DNA of 64,000 nt from assembly GCF_024758725.1 (NCBI RefSeq), contig NZ_CP096972.1, positions 726,001 to 790,000 on the forward strand. Direction: 5' to 3'. The notes under the pieces were generated by a model. The model did no database searches. It saw only the letters and a list, made by a program, of their open reading frames with translations, and had not been told where the DNA came from. Every line of letters begins with the position of its first letter. Positions within the stretch are counted from its first letter, which is position 1. Source of the DNA: Sphingomonas sp. SUN039 (GTDB lineage Bacteria > Pseudomonadota > Alphaproteobacteria > Sphingomonadales > Sphingomonadaceae). Shown here one piece after another: positions 16,097 through 26,157 of the stretch. Position numbers and translations under genes: made by a program.

Positions 16097-18754
16097 ATGA
16101 CCTCGACGAACGACATCCGCCGCTCCTTTCTCGATTATTTCGCGAACGAAGGCCATGCGCGCGTGCCGTCCGCGCCGCTGGTGCCGCACAACGACCCGAC
16201 CTTGATGTTCGTCAATGCGGGCATGGTGCCGTTCAAGAATGTGTTCACCGGCCTCGAAAGCCGTCCCTATGTCACCGCGACGTCGAGCCAGAAATGCGTA
16301 CGCGCGGGGGGCAAGCACAACGACCTCGACAATGTCGGCTATACCGCGCGCCACCATACGTTCTTCGAAATGCTCGGGAATTTCTCGTTCGGCGACTATT
16401 TCAAGGAACGCGCGATTACGCTCGCGTGGAACCTCGTCACCCGCGAATGGGGGCTCGATCCGGACCGACTGACCGTCACCGTCTATCATACCGACGACGA
16501 GGCGTTCGACCTGTGGAAGAAGATCGCGGGCCTGCCCGACGCGCGCATCATCCGCATCCCGACCAAGGACAATTTCTGGGCGATGGGCGACACCGGGCCG
16601 TGCGGGCCGTGTTCCGAAATCTTTTACGACCATGGCGACCACATCCCCGGCGGACCGCCCGGCAGTCCCGACGAGGACGGCGACCGCTTCGTCGAAATCT
16701 GGAATTTGGTGTTCATGCAATATGAGCAGGTGACACTGGAAGAACGCGTCGACCTGCCGCGCCCTAGCATCGACACCGGCATGGGGCTGGAACGCATCGC
16801 CGCCGTCATGCAGGGCGTGCACGACAATTACGACACCGACACCTTCAAGGCGCTGATCCACGAGAGTGGCGAGCTGACGCGGACGGCAACCACAGGCGCA
16901 AACCAGGGCTCGCACCGCATCATCGCCGACCATCTGCGCGCGTCGAGCTTCCTCGTCGCCGATGGCGTGCTGCCCGCCAACGAAGGGCGGGGTTATGTCC
17001 TGCGCCGGATCATGCGCCGCGCGATGCGCCACGCGCATCTGCTGGGCGCGAAGGATCCGCTGATGCACCGGCTGGTGCCCAGCCTCGTCGCCGAAATGGG
17101 CGGGGCGTTTCCCGAACTGGTGCGCGGGCAGGCGGCGATCGAGGCGACCCTGCTGCAGGAGGAAACCCGCTTCCGCCAGACGCTCCGCAACGGCCTCGGC
17201 CTGCTCGACGAGGCCACCGCAGCGCTCGGCGCGGGCGACACACTCCCCGGCGAGACCGCGTTCAAGCTCTACGACACCTATGGCTTCCCCTATGACCTGA
17301 CCGAGGATGCGTTGCGCGCGCGGCAGATCGGTGTCGACCGCGCCGGATTCGACACCGCAATGGCCGCGCAAAAGGCCGCGGCCCGCGCGGCGTGGAAGGG
17401 ATCGGGGGCAAGCGCCTCGGCCGATATCTGGTTCGACATCGCCGACGAACTCGGCGGCACCGAATTCACCGGCTATTCGGGCGACACCAGCGACGGCGAA
17501 GTAGTGGCGCTGGTTAGGGATGGCGCGCGCGTCACCAGCGCCGAAGCGGGCGAGGCGGTGACGATTCTCACCAACCAGACGCCATTCTACGGCGAAAGCG
17601 GCGGCCAGATGGGCGACGCGGGGCGGATTACCGGCGGAAACGGACTGTCGGTACTGGTCGAGGACACGTCGAAGCCGCTCGGGCGGCTGCACGCACATCA
17701 GGCGGTTGTCGAGCGCGGACGGATCGCGGTCGGCGACAGCGTGACACTGGGCATCGACGTCGCGCGGCGGACGCAGCTGCGCGCCAATCACTCCGCGACG
17801 CACTTGCTCCACGCCGCGCTCCGCAATCGCCTCGGCGGGCATGTCACGCAAAAGGGCAGTCTGGTCGCCCCCGACCGCCTGCGCTTCGACTTCGCGCACA
17901 ATGCCGCGCTCACCCCCGCCGATATCGCGCATGTCGAGGCGGAAGTGAACGCGCGCATCCGTGAGAACGACGCAGTGACGACGCGGCTGATGACGCCTGA
18001 CGATGCGGTGGCGGCGGGCGCGCTGGCGCTGTTCGGCGAGAAATACGGCGAGGAGGTTCGCGTGTTGTCGATGGGGCAGGGGGCGGACGCGCCCTATTCG
18101 GTCGAGCTGTGCGGCGGGACACACGTCACCGCGCTGGGCGATATCGCGTTGTTCAAGATCGTGTCCGAAAGCGCGGTCTCCTCGGGCGTTCGCCGTATCG
18201 AGGCGCTGACCGGCGAGGCCGCACGCCACTGGCTGACCGCCCGCGAGGACCGGCTGAAAGAAGCCGCCGCGCTGCTGAAGGCCGCGCCTGACGATGTGCC
18301 GCAGCGCGTCGCGGCGCTGGTCGAGGCGCAGAAGAAGCTCGAACGCGAACTGTCGGAGGCGAAAAAGGCGCTGGCAACCGGCGGCGGCAGCGGCGCGGGA
18401 CCGGCGGTCGAAGACATCGCGGGCGTGAAGTTCGAGGGGCAGTTGCTCGACGGCTTCGATCCCAAGGGGCTGCGCGGCCTGATCGACGAAGCCAAGACGC
18501 GGCTCGGTTCGGGCGTCGCGGCAGTGGTGACGGTCGTCGAAGGCCGCGCCTCGGTCGCGGTCGGCGTCACGGACGATCTGAAGGACCGGCTGAGCGCGGT
18601 CGATCTCGTCAAGGCGGCGGTTGCGGCGCTCGGCGGGCAGGGCGGCGGTGGACGCCCCGACATGGCGCAGGGCGGCGGGCCGAATGGTGCTGCAGCGAAC
18701 GAGGCGATTGAGGCGATTAAGTCAGTAATAGCGGGCGCCGCAGTCTCAGCCTAG
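16097..18754 (+). CDS. alaS: Alanine--tRNA ligase
   Basis: AlaRS charges tRNA-Ala. The 885-residue length is typical. The N-terminal class II core begins [20 protein letters not shown] and contains [17 protein letters not shown] and [12 protein letters not shown]. The editing domain has [11 protein letters not shown] (HxxxH zinc site) and CGGTHV near residue 675 onward. The C-terminal DHHA1/oligomerisation part ends with the glycine-rich [16 protein letters not shown] region. It is a single gene; a repeat doublet follows after the stop. Confidence 0.98.
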   Translation: MTSTNDIRRSFLDYFANEGHARVPSAPLVPHNDPTLMFVNAGMVPFKNVFTGLESRPYVTATSSQKCVRAGGKHNDLDNVGYTARHHTFFEMLGNFSFGDYFKERAITLAWNLVTREWGLDPDRLTVTVYHTDDEAFDLWKKIAGLPDARIIRIPTKDNFWAMGDTGPCGPCSEIFYDHGDHIPGGPPGSPDEDGDRFVEIWNLVFMQYEQVTLEERVDLPRPSIDTGMGLERIAAVMQGVHDNYDTDTFKALIHESGELTRTATTGANQGSHRIIADHLRASSFLVADGVLPANEGRGYVLRRIMRRAMRHAHLLGAKDPLMHRLVPSLVAEMGGAFPELVRGQAAIEATLLQEETRFRQTLRNGLGLLDEATAALGAGDTLPGETAFKLYDTYGFPYDLTEDALRARQIGVDRAGFDTAMAAQKAAARAAWKGSGASASADIWFDIADELGGTEFTGYSGDTSDGEVVALVRDGARVTSAEAGEAVTILTNQTPFYGESGGQMGDAGRITGGNGLSVLVEDTSKPLGRLHAHQAVVERGRIAVGDSVTLGIDVARRTQLRANHSATHLLHAALRNRLGGHVTQKGSLVAPDRLRFDFAHNAALTPADIAHVEAEVNARIRENDAVTTRLMTPDDAVAAGALALFGEKYGEEVRVLSMGQGADAPYSVELCGGTHVTALGDIALFKIVSESAVSSGVRRIEALTGEAARHWLTAREDRLKEAAALLKAAPDDVPQRVAALVEAQKKLERELSEAKKALATGGGSGAGPAVEDIAGVKFEGQLLDGFDPKGLRGLIDEAKTRLGSGVAAVVTVVEGRASVAVGVTDDLKDRLSAVDLVKAAVAALGGQGGGGRPDMAQGGGPNGAAANEAIEAIKSVIAGAAVSA

Positions 18755-18771
18755 GCCAGCTTTTTTTGACT

Positions 18772-18862
18772 CGTCTGCCCGGACTTGATCCGGGCCTAGG
18801 CTTTTGTTCATTTCGATGTCTGCGAAGAAGAAGCCAAGCCCCGGATCAAGTCCGGGGCGACG
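18772..18862. repeat. Palindromic repeat doublet (CCGGACTTGATCCGG type) between alaS and the antiporter gene
   Basis: Two 30-base arms, 18772-18801 and 18833-18862, are inverted copies with about five mismatches. Each arm is itself a hairpin (CCCGGACTTGATCCGGG; CCCCGGATCAAGTCCGGGG). The element fills the 113-base gap between the alaS stop and the convergent antiporter stop. A run of seven T (18761-18767) just before it could help end alaS transcripts. Confidence 0.85.
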
Positions 18863-18867
18863 GGTTG

Positions 18868-20607
18868 CTAAAGCGCCTTCAACCTCGGCTTCTCGCTCAG
18901 TCCCCCGGCATCCTTGATCTCCGCGCGCAGGTCGTCGCGCTTCTGATGAATGCTCGCGATCACCGGGCCCATGGCGACGCCCAGATCGACAAGTACCGCT
19001 TCCGACAGTTGCAGCGACGATTCGAGCGTCTCCGGCACCGCATCGGTCACTCCGGCGCGATAGAGTTCCGCCGCATGACCCGCATCGCGGGCGCGGGCGA
19101 CGATGGTCAGCTCGGGGTGATCGGCGCGCAGCCGCCGCGCCAGCCGCACATTCTGGACGGGGTCGTTCATCGTCAGCACCACAGCTGCCGCCCGGTCGAG
19201 GTGCAGCGCTTCGGTCGCGCCGCTGCGCCCGGCATCGCCATAACGCACCGACTTGCCTGCCCGGCGTGCGGCGGCGACGACATCGACGTCCGCCTCGATG
19301 GCGATCCACGGCTTGTTGTGCACGTCGAGCATGTCGGCGACCATCTCGCCGACGCGTCCGTAACCGATCACGACGGTGACCGATCCCTCCGGCGGCGGCG
19401 CGGCGTCGCTCCCCTCGCGTCCGATTTGTACCGAGACGCGGTGGCCGATGGCGGCGAGCAGCGGGGTGAGGATCAGCCCGATTGCGGTGACCCCCGACCA
19501 GAAGGTGGCGGTCTGCGCGTCGATCAGTCCGGCGGTGAGCGAAGTGCCGAGCACCACAAGGGTGAGTTCGGACGGACTCGCCATCAAGATGCCGGTCTCC
19601 GCCGCGACCCCCGTCCGCGCGCCGCCGAACCACAACAGACCGCTGGTGAATGCCGCCTTCAAAGTCACCACGATCGCGACCGCACCCAGCAGCGCGGGCC
19701 ATTGCGCGACCAGCAGCCCGAGGTCGAGCTGCATGCCCACAGTGAGCAGGAACACACCGAGCGCGAGATTCTTGAACGGCGCGATGACGCCCTCGACCTC
19801 GTGGACATAGTCGGTTTCGGCGATGACCAGCCCCGCGATCAGCGCGCCGACAATCGGCGACAGGCCTGCGACCAGCGTCGCCAGGCTCGCCAGAATTACG
19901 ACGAGCAGCGTTACCGACAAGAACAGTTCGGGGCTGTGCGTCCGTGCCGCCTGGGCAAAGGCGCGCGGCAGGAGCAGCCGCCCGAGCAGGAGCAGCCCGA
20001 CGACGACGAGAATGCCGATGCCGAGCACTTGTCCCATCGCGCCAAGATCGCGGCCGCCCGGTCCGAGCGCACCCAGGCCGAAGATGATCGGCACCAGCGC
20101 CAGATCCTCGAACAGCAGCATGGCAAAGGCGAGCTTGCCGACCGCGCTGGTCGTACCCGACATCGGCAGGACGAGCGCCGTCGACGATAGCGCGAGGGCT
20201 AAGCCGAGGCCGAGCGAGGCGTTGAGCGGATAACCGAAGGCGATGAGCGCGGCAGTGATGAGCGCCGCATTGCCGACAAGTTCCGCCGCGCCGATGCCCA
20301 GCACCGCCCGCCGCATCGCCCATAAACGCCGGAAGCTGAGCTCCAGTCCGACCGAAAACAGCAACAGGATGATGCCGAATTCTGCAAACGGGGCCATGGC
20401 CTTGGGATCGCTGATCGTCACATAGAACAGCCAGGGCATGCGATCGACCAGCGTGCCCAGCCCGAACGGCCCGACGATGATGCCGACCAGAATGAATCCG
20501 ATAACCGGCGAAATCCGCAGGCGTGCGAACGCCGGAATGACCAGCCCTGCCGCGCCGAGCACGACGACCGCATCGCTGAGGCCGGCGGAGGAGGGATCGA
20601 GCGCCAT
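18868..20607 (-). CDS. Kef-type cation:proton antiporter with TrkA-N domain (CPA2)
   Basis: This 579-residue membrane protein is a monovalent cation:H+ antiporter, probably for K+. About a dozen hydrophobic helices (roughly 10-385) start with VVVLGAAGLVIPAFARLRI and SPVIGFILVGIIVGPFGLG. A cytosolic Rossmann-fold TrkA-N domain follows from about residue 405 (VTVVIGYGRVGEMVADML), with the acidic residue AIEADVDVV binding the nucleotide ribose. It then carries a C-terminal helical tail. No ancillary KefF/KefG gene is adjacent. It is divergent from the FAD oxidoreductase by 39 bases. KefB- versus KefC-type assignment is not possible by eye. Confidence 0.9.
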   Translation of the reverse strand: MALDPSSAGLSDAVVVLGAAGLVIPAFARLRISPVIGFILVGIIVGPFGLGTLVDRMPWLFYVTISDPKAMAPFAEFGIILLLFSVGLELSFRRLWAMRRAVLGIGAAELVGNAALITAALIAFGYPLNASLGLGLALALSSTALVLPMSGTTSAVGKLAFAMLLFEDLALVPIIFGLGALGPGGRDLGAMGQVLGIGILVVVGLLLLGRLLLPRAFAQAARTHSPELFLSVTLLVVILASLATLVAGLSPIVGALIAGLVIAETDYVHEVEGVIAPFKNLALGVFLLTVGMQLDLGLLVAQWPALLGAVAIVVTLKAAFTSGLLWFGGARTGVAAETGILMASPSELTLVVLGTSLTAGLIDAQTATFWSGVTAIGLILTPLLAAIGHRVSVQIGREGSDAAPPPEGSVTVVIGYGRVGEMVADMLDVHNKPWIAIEADVDVVAAARRAGKSVRYGDAGRSGATEALHLDRAAAVVLTMNDPVQNVRLARRLRADHPELTIVARARDAGHAAELYRAGVTDAVPETLESSLQLSEAVLVDLGVAMGPVIASIHQKRDDLRAEIKDAGGLSEKPRLKAL

Positions 20608-20646
20608 GGCTCGACTTTAGGGGCAGGGCGGGTGCAATGTCACGCA

Positions 20647-21852
20647 ATGGCTGACGTAGTGATCGTGGGCGGCGGACCGGCGGGCATGATGGCGGGGTTA
20701 TTGTTCGCGCGCGCGGGCATTTCGACGCTGGTGCTTGAAAAGCATGGCGATTTCCTGCGCGATTTCCGTGGGGACACGGTGCATCCTTCGACTCTGCGGA
20801 TTTTCGACGAGCTCGGCGAACTCGACACGTTGCTCGCGCGACCGCATGACAAGGCGCAGGTCTTGGGGGGCATCGTCGGCGGCGAGAAAGTGACGATTGC
20901 CGATTTCAGCCATCTTCCGGGCAAATGCCGCTTCATTGCGCTCATGCCGCAGTGGGAATTCCTGGATTGTGTGACGGCTATCGCCCGCCGCCACCCCGCT
21001 TTCGAATTGCGGATGAATGCGGAGGCAACCGGTCTGATCGAAGAGGACGGACAAATCGTCGGAGTCGCTTGCATTGAGGATGGCGTCGAACGCACTTACC
21101 GCAGCCGCCTCGTCATTGCTGCCGACGGCCGCCGGTCGGTCCTGCGCGGCCAGTCGGGGCTGCCGCTGACCGATCTCGGCGCGCCCATCGACGTGTTCTG
21201 GTTCAAACTGTCGAAGACGCGCACGCCCGATAACCGGTCCACGGGCGTGATCGCGACGGGCCGGTTACTCGCGGTGCTCGACCGGGGCGATTACTGGCAA
21301 TGTGCCTATGTATTCGCCAAAGGGAGCGCCGAGCGTCTGCGCGCAGCGGGGATTGGCGATTTCCGGGAAGACGTCGCACGAACCGCGCCTTTTCTGGCGG
21401 GCTCGGCCGATGAATTGACGGATTGGGATCAGGTCAAGCTGCTCACCGTGTCGCTCGACCGGCTCGACCGCTGGCACCGGCCTGGCCTGATCGTGATCGG
21501 CGATGCGGCGCACGCCATGTCACCCATCGGCGGTGTCGGGATCAACCTCGCGATTCAGGATGCGGTCGCGGCGGCCAATATCCTAGCGGGGCCGCTGGCG
21601 GCGGGCGGATCTGCCGATCGCTTGCTCGACAAGGTCCAGCGTCGGCGGATGCTGCCGACGCGGCTCGTACAGTCTATGCAGCGTGCCGCGCAAACCCGGT
21701 TGATCGCAGGCGTCATCCTGAGGAACGTACAGATTACTCGTGCGCCGTGGCAAGTGCGCCTGATGCAGCGCTTTCCTGTCCTTCAGCGCATTCCGGCTTA
21801 TGTGATCGGTATCGGCTTCCGGTCGGAACACGTCCGCTCACCGAAAGCCTAG
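20647..21852 (+). CDS. FAD-dependent aromatic-hydroxylase-like monooxygenase
   Basis: This 401-residue class A flavoprotein monooxygenase is of the PHBH/UbiH superfamily. The GxGxxG dinucleotide motif is in [20 protein letters not shown] (residues 4-23), ending with the acidic LVLEKH. A DG-type motif is in [13 protein letters not shown], and the GD motif is in [20 protein letters not shown] near residue 285. The start was set at ATG 20647 ([10 protein letters not shown]), which places the Rossmann strand at the N-terminus as in the family. The substrate is unknown. Its stop overlaps the convergent icd end by 4 bases. Confidence 0.88.
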   Translation: MADVVIVGGGPAGMMAGLLFARAGISTLVLEKHGDFLRDFRGDTVHPSTLRIFDELGELDTLLARPHDKAQVLGGIVGGEKVTIADFSHLPGKCRFIALMPQWEFLDCVTAIARRHPAFELRMNAEATGLIEEDGQIVGVACIEDGVERTYRSRLVIAADGRRSVLRGQSGLPLTDLGAPIDVFWFKLSKTRTPDNRSTGVIATGRLLAVLDRGDYWQCAYVFAKGSAERLRAAGIGDFREDVARTAPFLAGSADELTDWDQVKLLTVSLDRLDRWHRPGLIVIGDAAHAMSPIGGVGINLAIQDAVAAANILAGPLAAGGSADRLLDKVQRRRMLPTRLVQSMQRAAQTRLIAGVILRNVQITRAPWQVRLMQRFPVLQRIPAYVIGIGFRSEHVRSPKA

Positions 21853-23069
21853 CTCCAGCTGCCCATCTCGGTTTCGAGATTGGCGCGCACCGATTCGAAG
21901 AATGTTTCGGTGGTTTGCCACGCCTGGTCGGGGCCGATCAGGATCGCGAGATCCTTGGTCATCGCCCCTTGCTCGACAGTCGCGACGCAGACCCGTTCCA
22001 GCGTTTCGGCGAAGCGAACGACTTCGGGCGTCTCGTCGAACTTGCCGCGATATTTGAGACCGCCGGTCCAGGCAAAGATCGAGGCGATCGGGTTGGTCGA
22101 GGTCGCCTTGCCCTGCTGATGCTGGCGATAATGGCGCGTGACGGTGCCGTGGGCGGCTTCTGCCTCCACGGTCTTGCCGTCCGGAGTGAGTAATACCGAT
22201 GTCATGAGGCCGAGCGAGCCGAAGCCCTGCGCGACCTGGTCCGACTGCACATCGCCGTCGTAATTCTTGCACGCCCACACGAACTTGCCCGACCATTTGA
22301 GCGCGCTCGCGACCATGTCGTCGATCAGACGATGTTCGTAAACGATGCCAGCAGCAGCAAACTGGTCCTTGAATTCCTTGTCGAAAACCTCGGCGAACAA
22401 ATCCTTGAAGCGGCCGTCATAGGCTTTCAGAATCGTATTCTTGGTCGACAGGTAGAGCGGCCAACCACGTCCAAGCGCATAGTTCATCGAAGCGCGAGCG
22501 AAGTCGGCAATCGAATCATCCAGATTGTACATGCCCATGGCGACGCCCGAGGAGGGGAATTTGAACACTTCCTCGTCGATGACGGCGCCGTCATCGCCTT
22601 CGAAAACCATTCGCAGTGTGCCGGGCCCGGGGACGAGGAAATCGGTCGCGCGATACTGGTCGCCGAACGCATGGCGGCCGACGACGATGGGGTCGGTCCA
22701 GCCGGGGATAAGGCGCGGGACATTCTTGATCACGATGGGTTCGCGGAACACGACGCCGCCTAGGATGTTGCGGATCGTGCCGTTCGGCGATTTCCACATC
22801 TTCTTGAGATTGAACTCTTTCACCCGGTCTTCGTCGGGCGTGATCGTCGCGCATTTCACCCCGACGCCGTATTTGGCGATGGCGTTGGCCGAATCGACGG
22901 TGATCTTGTCGTTGGTTTCGTCGCGCTTTTCGACGCCCAGGTCGTAATAATGCAGGTCGATATCGAGGTAGGGCTTGATCAGGCGCTCGCGGATCCATTC
23001 CCAGATAATCCGCGTCATTTCGTCGCCGTCGATTTCGACAACGGGATTTTTCACCTTGATCTTGGCCAT
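21849..23069 (-). CDS. icd: NADP-dependent isocitrate dehydrogenase (eukaryote-like dimeric type)
   Basis: This 406-residue enzyme oxidatively decarboxylates isocitrate to 2-oxoglutarate in the TCA cycle. The N-terminus [20 protein letters not shown] and the substrate motif [20 protein letters not shown] belong to subfamily II, the type common in alphaproteobacteria and eukaryotes. They are not the E. coli type. The metal-binding aspartates fall in [20 protein letters not shown], and the NADP region is [17 protein letters not shown]. The ATG is preceded by a GAGGAAG-type ribosome-binding site. Confidence 0.96.
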   Translation of the reverse strand: MAKIKVKNPVVEIDGDEMTRIIWEWIRERLIKPYLDIDLHYYDLGVEKRDETNDKITVDSANAIAKYGVGVKCATITPDEDRVKEFNLKKMWKSPNGTIRNILGGVVFREPIVIKNVPRLIPGWTDPIVVGRHAFGDQYRATDFLVPGPGTLRMVFEGDDGAVIDEEVFKFPSSGVAMGMYNLDDSIADFARASMNYALGRGWPLYLSTKNTILKAYDGRFKDLFAEVFDKEFKDQFAAAGIVYEHRLIDDMVASALKWSGKFVWACKNYDGDVQSDQVAQGFGSLGLMTSVLLTPDGKTVEAEAAHGTVTRHYRQHQQGKATSTNPIASIFAWTGGLKYRGKFDETPEVVRFAETLERVCVATVEQGAMTKDLAILIGPDQAWQTTETFFESVRANLETEMGSWS

Positions 23070-23189
23070 GCGTGCTTCCTCGGGGAATAGGTCGCGGTCG
23101 CTCTAGGCAAGGCGGCGCGGGCAATCAACCGGGCTGACATTCTCGCCGCAAAGTTTGCGGTTCGCGCCCTGAGTCACTACAAAGTCACA

Positions 23190-23924
23190 ATGTCGCAACC
23201 TGAAATCGGCCATAACGGGCCGCCGAGCGTCCGTTGGCGCTTTCCTTCCGTCCATCCCGACGGGCGCAAGTTCGTCGTCATCGCAGCGGGCATCGCGCTC
23301 GTCTTTGCGCTCATGGCGTGGGAGACGCTGGCCTGGCCGATGCTGGGCGTGACCATCTGGGTCGCCGCGTTCTTCCGCGACCCGATTCGCAGCGTGCCCC
23401 GGGGCGACGACCTGATCATTGCCCCGGCCGATGGCCTGATCACGCTGATCCGCGATGTGCCGCCGCCCAAAGAGCTGGCTGGCGAGGGGGGGCTCGGCGA
23501 CACGACAATGACGCGCGTGTCGATCTTCATGTCGGTGTTCGACGTCCATATCCAGCGCTCGCCGATCGAGGGCATTATCCGGCAAGTCGTCTATATCTCG
23601 GGCAAGTTCCTCAACGCCGATCTCGACAAGGCGAGCGAGGACAATGAGCGCCAGCACATCCTCGTCGAGCGGCGCGACGGATTGAAGATCGGCTATACGA
23701 TGATCGCGGGCCTCGTTGCGCGGCGGATCGTGCCGTTCGTGAAGCCGGGCGACACGGTAGTCGCAGGGCAGCGGGTTGGCCTGATCCGCTTCGGCAGCCG
23801 CGTCGACGTCTATCTGCCTGCCGGGACCGCACCGCGCGTGGCGCTGGGGCAGCGCACGATTGCGGGCGAGACTATTCTCGGCGCTATCGGCAACAATCAG
23901 GCAGCAGGCGGCGTCAGCCAGTGA
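23190..23924 (+). CDS. psd: Phosphatidylserine decarboxylase proenzyme
   Basis: This 244-residue short-type PSD makes phosphatidylethanolamine. An N-terminal membrane segment ([19 protein letters not shown]) is followed by [19 protein letters not shown], which carries the catalytic histidine region. Near residue 205 the autocleavage motif GS in [11 protein letters not shown] becomes the pyruvoyl serine. The stop overlaps by 4 bases the start of pssA, whose product makes its substrate, so the pair forms the PE-synthesis operon. Confidence 0.95.
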   Translation: MSQPEIGHNGPPSVRWRFPSVHPDGRKFVVIAAGIALVFALMAWETLAWPMLGVTIWVAAFFRDPIRSVPRGDDLIIAPADGLITLIRDVPPPKELAGEGGLGDTTMTRVSIFMSVFDVHIQRSPIEGIIRQVVYISGKFLNADLDKASEDNERQHILVERRDGLKIGYTMIAGLVARRIVPFVKPGDTVVAGQRVGLIRFGSRVDVYLPAGTAPRVALGQRTIAGETILGAIGNNQAAGGVSQ

Positions 23925-24784
23925 ATCCGCCATTCCGGCGCGGTATCCCCTTGCGGACGGTCGCGCCGAACGCGATCACTGCGCTGGCGCTGTGCTTCGG
24001 ACTGACCGGCATCCGCTTTGCGATTGCGGCAGCGGGTATCGAGGCCGATCCCGCGACCTGTACGCGGGAAATGGCTGCGGCGGCATGTCGCGCGCTCGCC
24101 CTCGATAATTGGACCAAGGCGATCGGGTCGATCATCATCGCCGGAATCCTCGACGGGGTCGACGGGCGCATCGCCCGGATGTTCCGGGGGGAGAGCCGCT
24201 TCGGTGCGGAACTCGATTCGCTGTCGGATGTCATCGCCTTCGGGGTTTCGCCGGCGCTGATCGTCTATCTCTGGTCGCTCCAGCAATTTCCCCGCTTCGG
24301 CTGGTTCTGCGCGCTGGCGTTCGTCGTCTGCCAGGCGCTTCGACTGGCTCGGTTCAACGCCCGGATCGATGTCGACGATCAACCGCACAAATCGGCGGGC
24401 TTTCTCACCGGGGTTCCGGCCCCTGCCGGGGCAGGGCTTGCTTTCCTGCCGCTCTATCTGTGGATCGTGACCGGAGAGGACTGGTTCCGCGCGCCCGTCG
24501 TCGTTGCGCCTTGGGTCGCCTTTGTTGCGGTACTCATGATTTCCAACGTCGCGACGTTCAGCTGGGGATCGATCCGGCTACGGCGCAACATCCGACTGGA
24601 GGCGATCCTGCTGCTCGCGCTCATCGGGACGGCCTTGTTCGCCGAACCTCTATGGACCCTGATCGGCGTGTCGGTCGCCTATGTGGCGCTCATACCGTTC
24701 AGCATGCGCAGCTATGCCAAAGTCAGGCGGCGGCGCGCAGAGGCAGAGACTGAAACGACGATGGACGGCGCGCCGTCGTCCTGA
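23921..24784 (+). CDS. pssA: CDP-diacylglycerol--serine O-phosphatidyltransferase
   Basis: This 287-residue integral membrane enzyme makes phosphatidylserine from CDP-diacylglycerol and serine. The CDP-alcohol phosphotransferase signature D-G-x2-A-R-x8-G-x3-D-x3-D is present as [20 protein letters not shown] followed by LDSLSD (about residues 86-111). Six to eight hydrophobic helices surround it. It is translationally coupled to psd. Its last 62 bases are overlapped on the opposite strand by the end of the small membrane-protein gene, so the two transcripts would be antisense at their 3' ends. Confidence 0.95.
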   Translation: MNPPFRRGIPLRTVAPNAITALALCFGLTGIRFAIAAAGIEADPATCTREMAAAACRALALDNWTKAIGSIIIAGILDGVDGRIARMFRGESRFGAELDSLSDVIAFGVSPALIVYLWSLQQFPRFGWFCALAFVVCQALRLARFNARIDVDDQPHKSAGFLTGVPAPAGAGLAFLPLYLWIVTGEDWFRAPVVVAPWVAFVAVLMISNVATFSWGSIRLRRNIRLEAILLLALIGTALFAEPLWTLIGVSVAYVALIPFSMRSYAKVRRRRAEAETETTMDGAPSS

Positions 24785-24953
24785 CGGTTACCCGCACGCG
24801 CGTCACCGGCGGAACAAGCGCCGCCGCAGAGATCGAACGACCCGCAAGCGCGGCAACCATGGCATCGGCATGGTCGCGCAACGTGACCGCAATCACGGCC
24901 AGCGCACCGGCAAGCAGTGCCATCACGCCCAGCATCGATACGAGATAGATCAT
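24723..24953 (-). CDS. Small single-helix membrane protein behind a LexA box (candidate SOS division inhibitor)
   Basis: This 76-residue protein starts MIYLVSMLGVMALLAGALAV at ATG 24953. A GGGAG ribosome-binding site lies 7 bases before it, which is why this start is preferred over a longer frame from 25013. One transmembrane helix (about 2-24) is followed by a basic tail ([16 protein letters not shown]) likely to be cytoplasmic. A near-consensus LexA operator lies 62-76 bases upstream, preceded by TTGACA. SOS-induced one-helix proteins that block division are known in alphaproteobacteria (SidA of Caulobacter, 29 residues) and elsewhere (SulA functionally). I see no sequence identity with SidA that would prove kinship. 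The role is inferred from location and shape. Confidence 0.65.
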   Translation of the reverse strand: MIYLVSMLGVMALLAGALAVIAVTLRDHADAMVAALAGRSISAAALVPPVTRVRVTVRTTARRPSSFQSLPLRAAA

Positions 24954-25014
24954 CGTCTTCACTCCCTGACCGGTTCGAACATTTACTGATTCGCTTTGTT
25001 CCCGAATCGGCAAT

Positions 25015-25029
25015 GTTCATGTTTTGTTC
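25015..25029 (-). promoter_or_regulatory. LexA (SOS) box upstream of the small membrane-protein gene
   Basis: On the reverse strand this reads GAACAAAACATGAAC, an exact GAAC-N7-GAAC repeat with an AT-rich centre, very close to known alphaproteobacterial LexA operators. It lies between the rpsB gene (start 136 bases away on the other strand) and the small membrane gene. It begins 14 bases downstream of a reverse-strand TTGACA, where bound LexA would cover the -10 region. Confidence 0.8.
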
Positions 25030-25042
25030 GTATCTTTCACCC

Positions 25043-25073
25043 TTGTCAAGCGCGATAGCGACCGTTAAGCGCG
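25043..25073. promoter_or_regulatory. Divergent promoter pair sharing one -35 dyad
   Basis: CTTGTCAAG at 25042-25050 reads TTGTCA forward and TTGACA in reverse. Forward, a 17-base spacer leads to TAAGCG (25067-25072), a plausible rpsB promoter. Reverse, 17 bases lead into the AAC-rich LexA box. This is pattern reading only; the -10 matches are weak. Confidence 0.4.
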
Positions 25074-25086
25074 CCGCCATTCCACA

Positions 25087-25135
25087 TGGGGAGCACCATA
25101 CCGGTGCCGGACTTTGCGTCTGGTTCCGTTCCCCA
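25087..25135 (+). promoter_or_regulatory. Structured 5' leader of rpsB (candidate S2 autoregulatory leader)
   Basis: Between the presumed promoter and the rpsB start the leader can fold. An outer stem TGGGGA (25087-25092) pairs with TCCCCA (25130-25135), enclosing an inner stem GCACC (25093-25097) / GGTGC (25103-25107). Autoregulatory rpsB leaders are known in other bacteria; whether this is one is inference. Confidence 0.4.
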
Positions 25136-25164
25136 GAGGTTCAACCGGGTAAGGAGAATTGGCT

Positions 25165-26055
25165 ATGGCGGCACCTGTCGTCACGATGCATCAGCTGTTG
25201 GAAGCTGGCGCGCACTTCGGTCACCAGACGCATCGCTGGAATCCGAAGATGAAACCCTATATTTTTGGCGACCGTAACGGCGTCCACATCCTCGACCTGT
25301 CGCAGACCGTGCCGCTGTTCGCGCGCGCGCTCGATTTTGTCGCGGCGACGGCGGCGGGCGGCGGCAAGGTGCTGTTCGTCGGCACCAAGCGCCAGGCGCA
25401 GGATCCGATCCGCGACGCGGCGCGTGCCTCGAACCAGCATTTCGTCAACCACCGCTGGCTGGGCGGCATGCTCACCAACTGGAAGACGATCTCGAACTCG
25501 ATCAAGAAGTTCAAGGCGATGGAAGAGCAGCTTGCCGGTGACACGGCGGGCCTTACCAAGAAGGAAGTCCTTCAGCTGACGCGCGAACGCGACAAGTTCG
25601 AGCTGTCGCTGGGCGGCATCCGCGACATGGGCGGCATTCCCGACGTGATGATCGTGATCGACGCCAACAAGGAAGAGCTGGCGATCAAGGAAGCGAATGT
25701 GCTGGGTATCCCGGTCGTTGCGATCCTCGATTCGAACGTCTCGCCCGATGGCATCGCCTTCCCGGTCCCCGCGAACGACGACGCCAGTCGTGCGATCCGT
25801 CTCTACTGCGAGGCGCTGGCAACGGCAGCGACGCGTCACGGCGCGCAGGCGGCACAGGCCAAGGGTCAGGACTTCGGCGCGATGGTCGAGCCGCCGGTCG
25901 AACCTGCGCTGGTCGAGGCTGTTGCCGAGGCTGCACCGGTTGCGGTCGAAGCGGCTCCGGCTGTCGTTGAGGCTCCGGCCGAAGTGGCTGCGGTCGAGGC
26001 ACCTGTTGCCGAAGCGCCTGCTGGCGAAGCGACCGGCGAAGAAGCCGCAGCGTAA
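25165..26055 (+). CDS. rpsB: 30S ribosomal protein S2
   Basis: This 296-residue S2 begins [20 protein letters not shown] at ATG 25165, with AAGGAG 8 bases before. Signatures are [33 protein letters not shown] and [19 protein letters not shown]. The C-terminus carries a 50-residue Ala/Glu/Val/Pro-rich tail ([19 protein letters not shown]...), longer than in E. coli and common in alphaproteobacteria. It is followed by tsf, the standard rpsB-tsf-pyrH-frr order, with a repeat doublet in the gap. Confidence 0.98.
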   Translation: MAAPVVTMHQLLEAGAHFGHQTHRWNPKMKPYIFGDRNGVHILDLSQTVPLFARALDFVAATAAGGGKVLFVGTKRQAQDPIRDAARASNQHFVNHRWLGGMLTNWKTISNSIKKFKAMEEQLAGDTAGLTKKEVLQLTRERDKFELSLGGIRDMGGIPDVMIVIDANKEELAIKEANVLGIPVVAILDSNVSPDGIAFPVPANDDASRAIRLYCEALATAATRHGAQAAQAKGQDFGAMVEPPVEPALVEAVAEAAPVAVEAAPAVVEAPAEVAAVEAPVAEAPAGEATGEEAAA

Positions 26056-26062
26056 CAATTCT

Positions 26063-26138
26063 GTGCTCCTGCGGATGCAGGAGCCTTGGCGACCAGCGCT
26101 ACCGCCTGTCGCCCGGGCTCCTGCTTTCGCGGGGGCAC
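26063..26138. repeat. Palindromic repeat doublet (GCTCCTGC type) between rpsB and tsf
   Basis: Left arm 26063-26085 is a hairpin around GCTCCTGC-GGAT-GCAGGAGC. Right arm 26117-26138 reads GCTCCTGCTTTCGCGGGGGC and pairs both with itself and with the left arm. The spacer is 31 bases. The right arm ends 7 bases before the tsf ribosome-binding site, so folding could affect tsf translation. The same family occurs inside the tyrosine-kinase gene at 45922-46014. Confidence 0.85.
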
Positions 26139-26157
26139 AATAATAAGGAAGATCGAA

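Noticed and set aside
16005-18229. Long open frame opposite alaS
   Set aside because: Same cause: mirror of alaS codon bias, with no recognisable motifs.
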